Below, in pieces: positions 1 through 7,402 of a DNA stretch of 44,459 nt. The DNA is taken from positions 1-44,459 of the forward strand of contig CALVOK010000026.1 in NCBI GenBank assembly GCA_944350275.1, in the 5' to 3' direction. The position numbers and the translations under genes are program-made. This stretch comes from an uncultured Clostridia bacterium. GTDB taxonomy: Bacteria; Bacillota; Clostridia; Christensenellales; UBA1242. Below the pieces are notes generated by a model. It was given only the letters and a program-made list of their open reading frames with translations, did no database searches and was not told the origin of the DNA. Position 1 is the first letter of the stretch. Each line of letters starts with the position of its first letter.

Positions 1-112
1 CCTGACGCTTGGCGATTGTCCGATGTGTTTTATTTAAAATATAGACTTTCTCTCCGCTCTCAAGCCTGACGCTTGGCGATTGTCCGATGTGTTTTATTTA
101 AAATATAGACTT
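1..112. repeat. Left array of the 64-bp tandem repeat (about 1.75 units)
   Basis: The core CCTGACGCTTGGCGATTGTC begins at 1 and again at 65, so the period is exactly 64 bp. Each unit has a conserved part (CCGCTCTCAAG followed by the 22-nt CCTGAC...GTCCG block) and a 31-nt AT-rich spacer. The core holds a short hairpin, CAAGC-CTGAC-GCTTG. The second unit breaks off near 112, where unrelated LRR-coding sequence starts. The same core recurs as an array at 44089-44459, so the family is dispersed, and the window probably ends here because the repeat breaks assemblies. Function unknown. Confidence 0.9.
80..109 (+). promoter_or_regulatory. Promoter-like pair inside the repeat unit, before the LRR ORF
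   Basis: TTGTCC at 80-85 is followed, 18 bp later, by TATAGA at 104-109. The same hexamer and 18-bp spacing recur in the first unit and in several units of the right array (TTGTCC-N18-TATAGA or TATATA). Transcription would start near 116, just upstream of the ORF at 144. This may be a working promoter carried by the repeat or a by-product of an AT-rich spacer. Confidence 0.35.
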
Positions 113-143
113 CGGCACCTATAACAACACCAATGGTGGACTT

Positions 144-713
144 ATGGTATACTTTGATATAATAAACACCATGGACGAGAATAGAAACTCATATATGTAC
201 GATGTATCCGCCTCAACAACTCAAACAGACGGAGAAATAAAAGTACAAGCAATAGTTGACAATGAGGAGGGTTACATTCCATTTGGCAGTATAACCCCAA
301 GTGAGATAACAGGAGAGTTGAAAATTCCAGATACTATAACAAAAATACCTAGTTGTGCATTCTATGGTTGCTCTGATATTACTAATGTATCAATACCCGA
401 GGGTGTGACAAGCATAGGAGACTATGCGTTCTCTGTTTGCACATCCTTAACGGAAATAACCATCCCATCAAGTGTGACAAGTATAGGGGTGTATGCATTT
501 GATGTTGCTTCAGGCGAAATGTTCCCCAATCTAGATTTAACCATTGAAATGGCGGAGGATGAGGTTTGGCAGGTATGGAATTTTAGTTTTTCAACAATTT
601 ACGCAGAACTTACTTACAGTGATTTGCAAGATACTGCTAACAATGTTAATTTACTTAACTCAACATACGGTAATGCTTACTATTGGCGAAAAGTTGTTTC
701 AACCACAGCATAA
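144..713 (+). CDS. BspA-type leucine-rich-repeat protein fragment, joined to the repeat array
   Basis: The 189-residue product contains LRR_5/BspA-like repeats around residues 55-120, seen as the IPDTITKIPSCAFYGCSD, IPEGVTSIGDYAF and IPSSVTSIGVYAF patterns. These are typical of surface or secreted adhesion proteins in gut Firmicutes. It has no signal peptide and no anchor, and the reading frame stays open back to 102, immediately inside the end of the 64-bp repeat. It therefore looks like the C-terminal part of a larger LRR protein truncated by recombination or assembly, or a cassette expressed from the repeat. GGTGG at 135-139 could act as a ribosome site for ATG 144. A nested terminator follows at 833. 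Real coding sequence is likely; intactness is doubtful. Confidence 0.65.
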   Translation: MVYFDIINTMDENRNSYMYDVSASTTQTDGEIKVQAIVDNEEGYIPFGSITPSEITGELKIPDTITKIPSCAFYGCSDITNVSIPEGVTSIGDYAFSVCTSLTEITIPSSVTSIGVYAFDVASGEMFPNLDLTIEMAEDEVWQVWNFSFSTIYAELTYSDLQDTANNVNLLNSTYGNAYYWRKVVSTTA

Positions 714-832
714 ATTGTGAAAAATTTTAAGCAAAACCTATTTAGATAAAAATTATTCAAAATATCTTATTAAAAACCTTTTTCAACTAAAAATTATTTC
801 AATAAAAATTGATTTGTTAAAAAAATCGATAG

Positions 833-884
833 AATTCCTATTCTTTATAAGGTTTCACTTTATAATTGTGATAGGAATTTTTTG
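833..884 (+). terminator. Nested hairpin terminator (T1) after the LRR ORF
   Basis: AATTCCTAT (833-841) pairs with ATAGGAATT (871-879), followed by a T run. Inside lies a second inverted repeat, TTTATAA ... TTTATAA, around GGTTTCAC. On the minus strand the interior reads AAAGTGAAACCTTATAAAG, very close to the interior of the terminator at 24180. Confidence 0.75.
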
Positions 885-925
885 TGTGGAAATTATTTGA
901 AACTATATAAAAAGAGATAAATTTT

Positions 926-1075
926 ATGTCAAAAACTCAAAGTACTTTTATATTGCGAGAGTTTTTATTTCAAAATGTTATAAAAGATTTTTGTAGATGG
1001 AGACTACCTTTGCACTGCGACAATTTTTACGAGAAAATTTTAAAAAATCTTATAAAAACACTTGATTTAATTTAA
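926..1075 (+). CDS. Possible small Clostridia-type protein, 49 aa
   Basis: ATG 926 opens a 49-codon frame to TAA 1073-1075. The product has the pattern T-F-I-x-R...F-x-Q-N...W...F-x-x-x-L-x-x-L-I-K-x-x-D. This resembles, from memory, a family of very small hypothetical proteins common in Clostridia (STFxxRVLFxQNxxWQG...FRSALEL). The SD (AAGAGA, about 10 nt upstream) is weak. It overlaps the -35 region of the ylxM promoter. A chance open frame in AT-rich DNA is the alternative. Confidence 0.35.
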   Translation: MSKTQSTFILREFLFQNVIKDFCRWRLPLHCDNFYEKILKNLIKTLDLI

Positions 1076-1090
1076 AAAGAGTGTTATACT
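1062..1090 (+). promoter_or_regulatory. Sigma-A type promoter of the ylxM-ffh operon
   Basis: TTGATT (1062-1067), a 17-bp spacer, then TATACT (1085-1090). It is the only good promoter ahead of the SRP operon, and the start point would fall at about 1097. Confidence 0.75.
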
Positions 1091-1096
1091 TGCTAG

Positions 1097-1116
1097 GTAA
1101 AGCAAATTTGCTTTAC
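1097..1116 (+). promoter_or_regulatory. 20-bp perfect palindrome at the transcription start of ylxM
   Basis: GTAAAGCAAATTTGCTTTAC reads the same on both strands and sits right after the -10 box, at the predicted +1, ending just before the SD AAGGA (1117-1121). It could be an operator or a leader hairpin beside the ribosome-binding site. YlxM, the first product, is a DNA-binding-like helix-turn-helix protein, so autoregulation is one possibility (inference). Confidence 0.5.
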
Positions 1117-1126
1117 AAGGACAGAT

Positions 1127-1420
1127 ATGAAAGTTGAAGAAAATGTAAAGTTATGCAAACTCTTTGACCTTTATGGCAAGTTATTGAGCAAAGGTCAGCA
1201 GGAGATATTAAACTTTTATCTTTTTGATGATTTGACTTTGACTGAGATTGCCGAAAACCTAAACATATCAAGGCAGGCGGTCAATGACAGTATTACAAAA
1301 GGTGAGGAGAAACTAAAGTTGTATGAAGAGCAACTTAGGTTCCTTGAGAGAAGTGAGAGTTATCAAAGGGAGATTGCAAATTTAAGAGAGCAACTTTCTA
1401 AAAGCAAAAAGGAGGACTGA
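1127..1420 (+). CDS. ylxM: YlxM/p13-like sigma-factor-like HTH protein
   Basis: The 97-aa protein matches the UPF0122 (YlxM) family, which is encoded directly before ffh in Firmicutes and Mollicutes and is thought to modulate SRP. Residues about 12-70 resemble sigma-70 region 4: LLSKGQQEILNFYLFDDLTL followed by an HTH of the form LTEIAENLNISRQAVNDSI. A basic and acidic coiled-coil-like tail follows. SD AAGGA lies 6 nt before the ATG. Its stop TGA overlaps the start of ffh (TGATG), implying translational coupling. Confidence 0.9.
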   Translation: MKVEENVKLCKLFDLYGKLLSKGQQEILNFYLFDDLTLTEIAENLNISRQAVNDSITKGEEKLKLYEEQLRFLERSESYQREIANLREQLSKSKKED

Positions 1421-2730
1421 TGGCACTTTTTTCATCGTTATCTGAAAAGTTTAACCATATATTTTCCAAGTTGACCAAGCGAGGCAGGTTGACCGAACTT
1501 GAAATCAAGGAGGCAATGCGAGAGGTAAGGATTGCATTGCTTGAGGCGGATGTCAACTATATGGTGGCAAAGGACTTTGTCAAGAGGGTTTCAGAGAAGG
1601 CGGTTGGAGACGAGGTGCTGAAAAGTCTTACACCATCCCAGCAGGTGATAAAGATTGTTCGCGACGAACTTGTTGAACTTATGTCCTCAAACAATCAAAA
1701 ACTTGCGGTTTCACCAAATCCGCCGACAGTAATTATGATGTGCGGACTTCAAGGTGCGGGCAAGACGACAATGTGTGCCAAACTTGGTGCGTATCTTAAA
1801 AAGTCAGGCAAAAAACCATTGCTTGTTGCCTGTGATATTTACAGACCTGCGGCAATAAATCAGTTGCAAGTTGTAGGCAAGCAAGCAAATGTCGAGGTTT
1901 TTGAAAAGGGGACACAGAACCCTGTCAAGACTGCTAGGCAAGGTGTTGAGCACGCAATTAAGCAGGGGTTTGACACGGTTATCATTGACACAGCGGGCAG
2001 ACTGCATATCAATGAGGAGTTGATGGGCGAACTTAAAAACATCAAAAAAGAAGTTTCTCCGACTGAAATTTTGCTAGTTGTGGATGCTATGACAGGTCAA
2101 GATGCTGTAACTGTTGCCGAATCATTCAACAGGGACCTTGACATAACAGGTATTATTTTAACCAAACTTGACGGTGACACGAGAGGTGGTGCAGCCCTTT
2201 CTATCAAGGCAATCACAGGCAAACCTATAAAATTCACAGGTGTGGGCGAAAAGATTGGGGATATTGAACCTTTCTATCCTGACAGAATTGCAAGCAGAAT
2301 ACTTGGCATGGGTGATGTGCTATCTTTAATTGAAAAGGCACAAGAGGCGGTCAGCGAGGAAGAGGCAAAGGAACTTGAGAGAAAATTCAAAGAAAATTCC
2401 TTTACTTTTGAAGATTACCTTGCCCAGATTGAGAGCATAAAAAAGATGGGTAATATCAAAGACATATTATCCATGATTCCAGGACTGAGCGGAAAGATAA
2501 AGAACCTTGACATAGACGAAAATCAGATGACGGTCAACAAGGCAATCATCCAATCAATGACACCTCAAGAGAGGCGAAACCCTGAGATTATCAAGGCATC
2601 AAGAAGGCAGAGAATAGCAAAGGGTAGCGGAACAAGTGTTCAGCAGGTCAACCAACTTATCAAGCAATTTGAGCAGTCGAAAGAACTTATGAAACAAATG
2701 AAGAGTGGAAAATTTCGCAAAATGTTTTAA
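1420..2730 (+). CDS. ffh: Signal recognition particle protein Ffh
   Basis: The SRP GTPase binds signal peptides of nascent membrane and secreted proteins and docks on FtsY. Its 436 residues carry an N domain (1-90), the G domain with P-loop GLQGAGKTT at 109-117, DTAGR at 190-194 and TKLD at 248-251, and a Met-rich M domain from about 295. The M domain includes the RNA-binding RRQRIAKGSGTSV segment. A strong SD, AGGAGG, lies within the end of ylxM. The partner RNA (ffs) is on the minus strand at 42884-43151 and has substitutions in the element this M domain contacts. Confidence 0.97.
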   Translation: MALFSSLSEKFNHIFSKLTKRGRLTELEIKEAMREVRIALLEADVNYMVAKDFVKRVSEKAVGDEVLKSLTPSQQVIKIVRDELVELMSSNNQKLAVSPNPPTVIMMCGLQGAGKTTMCAKLGAYLKKSGKKPLLVACDIYRPAAINQLQVVGKQANVEVFEKGTQNPVKTARQGVEHAIKQGFDTVIIDTAGRLHINEELMGELKNIKKEVSPTEILLVVDAMTGQDAVTVAESFNRDLDITGIILTKLDGDTRGGAALSIKAITGKPIKFTGVGEKIGDIEPFYPDRIASRILGMGDVLSLIEKAQEAVSEEEAKELERKFKENSFTFEDYLAQIESIKKMGNIKDILSMIPGLSGKIKNLDIDENQMTVNKAIIQSMTPQERRNPEIIKASRRQRIAKGSGTSVQQVNQLIKQFEQSKELMKQMKSGKFRKMF

Positions 2731-2766
2731 AATTTCAGTTTAAAAGCAAAACATTATAGTATATCC

Positions 2767-2780
2767 CGCCCGACTGGGCG
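2767..2780 (+). other. GC-rich hairpin in the ffh-rpsP spacer
   Basis: CGCCC-GACT-GGGCG is the only GC-rich patch in this spacer, about 30 nt upstream of the rpsP start. No T run follows, so it looks more like a processing or leader structure than a terminator. Confidence 0.4.
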
Positions 2781-2810
2781 ACAAGATATAAATTTATAAA
2801 GGAGGAAAAA

Positions 2811-3062
2811 ATGGCAGTTAAAATTAGACTTACAAGAATGGGAGATAAAAAATCACCTTTCTACAGAGTTATTGTTGCAGATTCTAGGGCGCCAAGAGAT
2901 GGCAAGTTTATAGACATACTTGGCACTTATAACCCTCTTACTGACCCTGCTACTATCAAAATTGACAGCGAAAAAGCAACAAAGTGGCTCAAAAATGGTG
3001 CAACTCCAACTGACACAGCAAGACAAATTCTTGTAAAGAGCGGTGTTATAGAGAAAAAGTAA
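2811..3062 (+). CDS. rpsP: 30S ribosomal protein S16
   Basis: The 83-aa product begins [20 protein letters not shown], the hallmark of bS16, and has the normal length for the family. It binds 16S rRNA during early 30S assembly. SD AAAGGAGG is seven nucleotides upstream. It lies between ffh and the KH-domain gene in the classical Firmicutes order. Confidence 0.97.
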   Translation: MAVKIRLTRMGDKKSPFYRVIVADSRAPRDGKFIDILGTYNPLTDPATIKIDSEKATKWLKNGATPTDTARQILVKSGVIEKK

Positions 3063-3181
3063 TATTGCACAAAGTTTTGGTAGTGTTTTTTTGCAAGGTG
3101 TTAACTCTTGGGAATAATTTAAGAGGAAATATCCAAATAACAAACCACAAGACATATTTTTGTTAAAAATAAGGAGAAAAT

Positions 3182-3412
3182 ATGAAAGAACTCGTAGAGT
3201 ATATTGTAAAAAATCTTGTTATTGACGAAGAGAGCGTAAAAGTGAGCGAAGAGGAAACTGATGGTGTTACAACCATCCACGTTTTTGTCGCTGACGATGA
3301 TATGGGCAGAGTTATTGGCAAGGCTGGTAAGGTTGCCTCAAGTATCAGAGCAATAGTAGGCTCTATTTCTGCAAGACAACACAAAAAAGTTATTGTTAAA
3401 TTTGGAGAGTAG
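3182..3412 (+). CDS. khpA: KhpA-type single KH-domain RNA-binding protein (YlqC)
   Basis: A 76-aa protein made almost entirely of one type II KH domain, with the GxxG loop region seen as VIGKAGKVASSIRAI (about residues 46-60). KhpA works with KhpB/Jag as a global RNA chaperone affecting cell division in Firmicutes. It sits between rpsP and rimM as usual. SD AAGGAG precedes the ATG. Its stop is 1 nt before the proposed GTG of rimM, whose SD is inside this gene. Confidence 0.92.
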   Translation: MKELVEYIVKNLVIDEESVKVSEEETDGVTTIHVFVADDDMGRVIGKAGKVASSIRAIVGSISARQHKKVIVKFGE

Positions 3413-3413
3413 T

Positions 3414-3899
3414 GTGATTGAAATAGCAAGAATTTTAAAACCGCAAGGAATAAAAGGTGAGGTTAAAGCCCAACCTTATACAAATGTCCTTGCTGTTTTT
3501 AAATATTTAAAAAAGGCACAAGTCGGAGACAAAACTCTCGAGATAGAGAAGATTTCGCTCAGACAAGATTTTTTATATATCAAATTTAAGGGGATAAATA
3601 CCAGAAATGATGCCGAGAATTTGCGTAACAAAACGATAAAAATTGAAAAAGAACTTCTTGAAATTAATATTTCGAAAGATGAGTTTTTGATTGACGACCT
3701 AATAGGTATGGTGATTTATGACACAAATGGTAACTTGGTAGGGCAAATTCTTGATGTCATCAATTATGGTTCCTACGATATATTTGTGATTGAAAAAGAG
3801 GGTAGAACTTTTCAGGTGCCATATGTCGAGGATGTATTTTTTAAAGAGGGAGATAAGTTAGTCGCAGACAGCGAAAAGATAAAAGAGGTCTTGATATGA
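3414..3899 (+). CDS. rimM: Ribosome maturation factor RimM
   Basis: RimM binds S19 and helps mature the 30S head. About 161 residues: an N-terminal barrel (IARILKPQGIKGEVKAQPYT) and a C-terminal PRC-barrel-like part (DLIGMVIYDTNGNLVGQILDV...VPYVEDVF). I chose GTG 3414 because GGAGAG lies just upstream at 3404-3409 and it abuts the khpA stop; a TTG at 3393 would lie inside khpA and lacks an SD. Its stop overlaps the trmD start (ATGA). Confidence 0.93.
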   Translation: MIEIARILKPQGIKGEVKAQPYTNVLAVFKYLKKAQVGDKTLEIEKISLRQDFLYIKFKGINTRNDAENLRNKTIKIEKELLEINISKDEFLIDDLIGMVIYDTNGNLVGQILDVINYGSYDIFVIEKEGRTFQVPYVEDVFFKEGDKLVADSEKIKEVLI

Positions 3900-4561
3900 T
3901 TATTGACATATTGACGCTGTTCCCTGAGAGTTTTTCCTATCTTAACTGTAGCATTTTAAAAAGAGCACAGGAGAGTGGCTTAATTAAAATTAATATCATA
4001 GATATCCGTCCTTTTTCCAAAGATAAACATAAGAAGTGTGATGATTATGTGTTTGGTGGCGGTGCTGGAATGCTTATGTCTGTTCAACCTATTTATGATA
4101 GTGTAATGAGTGTAAAAAAGGACAACTCAAAGATTATCTTTCCCTCTCCGAGTGGAAGAGTCTTGACAAGCGAGCAGGCAAAACAACTCTCAAAAGAGGA
4201 ACATTTAATTTTTATCTGTGGTCACTATGAGGGTGTTGACCAGCGAGTGTGCGAGATTTTTCATCCGCTTGAAATTTCAATAGGTGACTATGTTCTTACG
4301 GGTGGCGAACTTGCGACCATGGTGATAATTGATTGCCTCTCGAGGTTTATTGATGGTGTGATAAGTAAGGAAAGTCTCAGCGAAGAGAGTTTTTCAAATA
4401 ACAGTCTTGAATATCCTCAATATACTCGCCCTGCAGATTTTATGGGATATAAAGTCCCTGAGGTTTTACTCTCTGGCAATCATAAAGAGATTGAAAAGTA
4501 CCGAGAGAAAATGTCAAAAGAGAGAACAAAAAAGGTTCGTCCTGATTTAAAAGATGACTAA
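3896..4561 (+). CDS. trmD: tRNA (guanine-N1-)-methyltransferase TrmD
   Basis: Makes m1G37 in tRNAs using S-adenosylmethionine, preventing +1 frameshifts. The 221-aa protein has the SPOUT trefoil-knot signatures YVFGGGAGMLM, HYEGVDQRV and ISIGDYVLTGGELA, followed by the conserved EYPQYTRPADFMGYKVPEVL segment. The length is slightly short of the usual 240, mainly at the C-terminal tail. The ATGA overlap with rimM indicates coupling. Unlike most Firmicutes, rplS does not follow; it is at 23797. Confidence 0.96.
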   Translation: MIIDILTLFPESFSYLNCSILKRAQESGLIKINIIDIRPFSKDKHKKCDDYVFGGGAGMLMSVQPIYDSVMSVKKDNSKIIFPSPSGRVLTSEQAKQLSKEEHLIFICGHYEGVDQRVCEIFHPLEISIGDYVLTGGELATMVIIDCLSRFIDGVISKESLSEESFSNNSLEYPQYTRPADFMGYKVPEVLLSGNHKEIEKYREKMSKERTKKVRPDLKDD

Positions 4562-4616
4562 TTTCATTTTAAAATAATAATAAAAAGTTGATAACAACAA
4601 TATAAAAGGTATAAAA

Positions 4617-5432
4617 ATGAAGATAAATTGGTTTCCTGGGCATATGAAAAAGGCACTTAGAGAGATAAGAGATGGGTTATCACGATGCGATGTGGTAATC
4701 TATGTTTTAGATAGCCGTGCACCTATTTCATCAATAAATCCAAGTTTAAACAGGCTTACAAGTGGCAAACCTGTACTTTATGTTTTTAATAAAATTGATA
4801 TGGCAGACAGGGAACGCGTCAATGTTTTGTCGAAAAATTATAGAGGCGAAAAGAGCGATTTTGTTATTCTAAACAGCACCATGTCGGGAGCGAGCAAATT
4901 GATAAAAGGCAAGATAAATGCTCTTGCAAAGGAAAAAATTGACAAAGCAAAAGCAAAAGGGATAAAAACGGTGGTGCGAGCAATGGTCGTTGGTGTGCCA
5001 AATTCTGGCAAAAGCACACTTGTAAACAATCTTTGCGGAAAAGCAAAAGCGGTTGTTGGAAACAGACCAGGTGTGACAAAAAGTATACAGTGGCTCTCAA
5101 TTGGTGACAATATAGAACTCTGTGACACACCAGGCACACTCTATCCAAATCTTGAAAATCAAGAGGTGGCAAAAAAACTACTTTTTATTGGTAGCATTAA
5201 AGACGAGGTCATCTGTGATATTGTCGAACTGGGCGAGGAATTTTTGAGAATGGCTGACAAAAATTATCATAATCTTTTAACTTCTCGTTATGGTGAGGAA
5301 TTGACTATAGAGGCAATAGCAAAAAAGAGAGGATATATTTTGTCAAAAGGTGAACTCGACCTTGAGAGAACCTCGCAGGCAATTCTCGATGATTTTCGCA
5401 AGGGAAGAATTGGGGAAATAACTTTAGATTAG
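4617..5432 (+). CDS. rbgA: Ribosome biogenesis GTPase RbgA (YlqF)
   Basis: A circularly permuted GTPase needed for late 50S assembly around L16. The motif order is permuted: G4 NKID (58-61) comes before G1 GVPNSGKST (126-134), and G3 DTPG is at 170-173. The N-terminal INWFPGHMKKALREI is diagnostic. 271 residues, within the family range, with the ANTAR-like C-terminal helical region. Located downstream of trmD as in Bacillus. Confidence 0.95.
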   Translation: MKINWFPGHMKKALREIRDGLSRCDVVIYVLDSRAPISSINPSLNRLTSGKPVLYVFNKIDMADRERVNVLSKNYRGEKSDFVILNSTMSGASKLIKGKINALAKEKIDKAKAKGIKTVVRAMVVGVPNSGKSTLVNNLCGKAKAVVGNRPGVTKSIQWLSIGDNIELCDTPGTLYPNLENQEVAKKLLFIGSIKDEVICDIVELGEEFLRMADKNYHNLLTSRYGEELTIEAIAKKRGYILSKGELDLERTSQAILDDFRKGRIGEITLD

Positions 5433-5439
5433 GTTTATT

Positions 5440-5790
5440 ATGAAGGTTTTTAACAAAATTAAAGGAAATATAGGCGAATTTAATGCCTGTCAGTACCTTA
5501 AAAATAAGAAGTATAAGATAATTGAGACAAATTATAGAAACAATATAGGTGAAATAGATATAATTGCGATGAAAGATAAGTGTTTAGTCTTTGTTGAGGT
5601 TAAATCAAGACAGACCTGCCAATTTGGTAGGCCGAGCGAGGCGGTTGACAGGAGAAAACAGAGAAAAATTGTCCTGACTGCAGAGAGTTTTCTGAAAAAC
5701 TCAAAGTTAAACTATGACGGATGCAGATTTGACGTGATTGAAGTGGTTGACAACGAAATAAATCATATAGAAAATGCCTTTTATAGTTAG
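5440..5790 (+). CDS. yraN: YraN/UPF0102 family putative endonuclease
   Basis: A 116-aa protein with the Holliday-junction-resolvase-like nuclease fold. The signature residues G-E...A-x-x-Y-L, N-Y-R...GEIDIIA and FVEVKSR are present, giving the E-D-ExK catalytic pattern. Biochemical role not established in general. It follows rbgA by 7 nt and ends the operon. Confidence 0.9.
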   Translation: MKVFNKIKGNIGEFNACQYLKNKKYKIIETNYRNNIGEIDIIAMKDKCLVFVEVKSRQTCQFGRPSEAVDRRKQRKIVLTAESFLKNSKLNYDGCRFDVIEVVDNEINHIENAFYS

Positions 5791-5947
5791 CAAAAAAAGA
5801 TTGTCGTTTTAAATTATATAGAATGCGCATTGTTTAATACGCAGATTATACAATAAAATATATTTTTAACTATTTTGTTTAAAATATATTTTTTTGTTAA
5901 TAATACCTTTAGATATATAATTTTGTATCAAATAAAGGGTGAAAAAT

Positions 5948-6466
5948 ATGATTTTATCAAAAAAAATCTTCAAATATTTACTTTCTCTTCTCTTGCTATT
6001 GCCTCTTTTATTCTTAACCGCTTGCGAGGATTCGACAATGCTTCATTGTGCTACGATAAGCGAGATAACATCTGCAGGCAGTGAAAATTATGGGGTGAGG
6101 ATAAATTTTTTAAGTGACAGCAGGCTTGAAGATAAACATGTTGATGTGCAAATTAAGTTCAGCAAAATTTGTGATATAACCTTTTGGGAGGAAAATCAAG
6201 ATAAGATTGTGCTGGAAATTGATGACTACGATGAGTGGTATTCACTGACCAACCTTATTGCAATTGCAAAAGGAAAGGAGGGAGAGGAGACCTTTGAAAA
6301 ATTCTCTGATGCGACAGGTCGAACATATTTATTCAATTATGATGGAGAAATTGAGATAACATTTCGAGTTGTAGCGGGTGATGCTGAGCAAAATACTCAA
6401 GGTACAGGGCAAATTTTGGTGGGTAGCGAGCCTATTTGTGACCAATTTACATTAAAAATCAAATAA
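5948..6466 (+). CDS. Putative lipoprotein of unknown function
   Basis: About 172 residues. The N-terminus is a lipoprotein signal: basic ILSKKIFKY, a Leu-rich hydrophobic stretch, then the lipobox LTAC. The mature part is acidic, with no domain I recognise. ATG 5948 is preferred because AAAGGG lies 8 nt upstream; the in-frame GTG at 5939 would overlap that SD. A terminator follows immediately, so it is probably monocistronic. It is likely anchored to the outer face of the membrane. Confidence 0.75.
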   Translation: MILSKKIFKYLLSLLLLLPLLFLTACEDSTMLHCATISEITSAGSENYGVRINFLSDSRLEDKHVDVQIKFSKICDITFWEENQDKIVLEIDDYDEWYSLTNLIAIAKGKEGEETFEKFSDATGRTYLFNYDGEIEITFRVVAGDAEQNTQGTGQILVGSEPICDQFTLKIK

Positions 6467-6492
6467 AGGCAAAAAATTGCTTTTATTTTTTT
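6461..6492 (+). terminator. Rho-independent terminator of the lipoprotein gene
   Basis: AAATAAAGGCAA and TTGCTTTTATTT form a 12-bp stem with an AAAA loop, followed by a long T run. The stem starts within the stop codon region. Confidence 0.85.
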
Positions 6493-6573
6493 TTATTTTA
6501 TAGTAAAATAATATTATAGTAGAATTTCCAAAATAAGAGAAGTTATCCTAATTTAAAATTTGAAGAGGTTAAA

Positions 6574-7284
6574 ATGATAAAAATAAAAAATTTGTTTTTA
6601 AGATATACACGAGAGTTTTATGCGCTCTATGATATAAACATAAACATTGCAAGCGGTGAGAGTGTAGCATTTGTAGGTGAGGACGAAAGTGGTAAAACAA
6701 GCCTCTTGCGTATCCTTGCTAAACTTGAAAAATTGACAAAAGGTGAGGTATACATCAAAGACATTCCTATTGAAAAGTTGAACTATAAGACTGACATAAA
6801 TGCAGGGTATGTGCCAGCATCACCAGTTTTTCTTGAGAAAAAGTCGGTTTATGAAAATTTTAGATATATTTTGAAAGGGTGGGAACTGACTGATAAAGAA
6901 ATAGAAAATAAGATAAACCATACCATAATTGAATATTCACTTGAAAAAATAAAGGATACAAAACTAAAAGATTTGACGCTTGAGGAGAAATATGTGCTTT
7001 CGCTGATACGACTTACTCTAAGAGATAATCTTGAACTGCTTATGATTGACAACATATTTGACAACCTCAGCGAGCCAACTAAAGAGGTTGTGTTCTCGCT
7101 TATCAAACAGTTAAAGACCAAAAAGACCACTCTTATTGTTGCTACAACAAAAGAAGAGGTAGCAAATATTTTGTGTAAACGCAAAATATATTTTAAGTAT
7201 GGTTCAATAGTCGACAGTCTAGATGAGGACAAAGAATTAAGCAAAGAGGATATTATGCAACAGTTGAAAAGAAAGATGAAATAG
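6574..7284 (+). CDS. Lone ABC-type ATPase with degenerate motifs
   Basis: The 236-aa protein has the ABC nucleotide-binding fold but altered catalytic motifs. Walker A reads GEDESGKTS (35-43), with Glu in place of the central Gly. The LSGGQ region reads LKDLTLEEKY. Walker B is LLMIDN, with Asn where the catalytic Glu normally is. The H-loop His is absent (TLIVATTKEE). No permease gene is adjacent. It may bind ATP without efficient hydrolysis and act as a regulatory or structural subunit. It is flanked by terminators on both sides, so it is transcribed alone. Confidence 0.75.
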   Translation: MIKIKNLFLRYTREFYALYDININIASGESVAFVGEDESGKTSLLRILAKLEKLTKGEVYIKDIPIEKLNYKTDINAGYVPASPVFLEKKSVYENFRYILKGWELTDKEIENKINHTIIEYSLEKIKDTKLKDLTLEEKYVLSLIRLTLRDNLELLMIDNIFDNLSEPTKEVVFSLIKQLKTKKTTLIVATTKEEVANILCKRKIYFKYGSIVDSLDEDKELSKEDIMQQLKRKMK

Positions 7285-7304
7285 GCAAAATTGCCTATTT
7301 TTTA
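7279..7304 (+). terminator. Terminator after the ABC ATPase gene
   Basis: AATAGGCAA and TTGCCTATT form a 9-bp stem overlapping the stop codon, followed by TTTTT. Confidence 0.85.
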
Positions 7305-7402
7305 TATATAACATATAAAATTAATGTCTAACACATGATGTAAATTATTGTCAAATATAATAATATAAGTATAATAATGAGCAACACGACTTTAAGTTAC
7401 AC

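Noticed and set aside
3393..3413. TTG 3393 as rimM start
   Set aside because: It lies inside khpA without an SD; GTG 3414 has GGAGAG upstream and gives the usual length.
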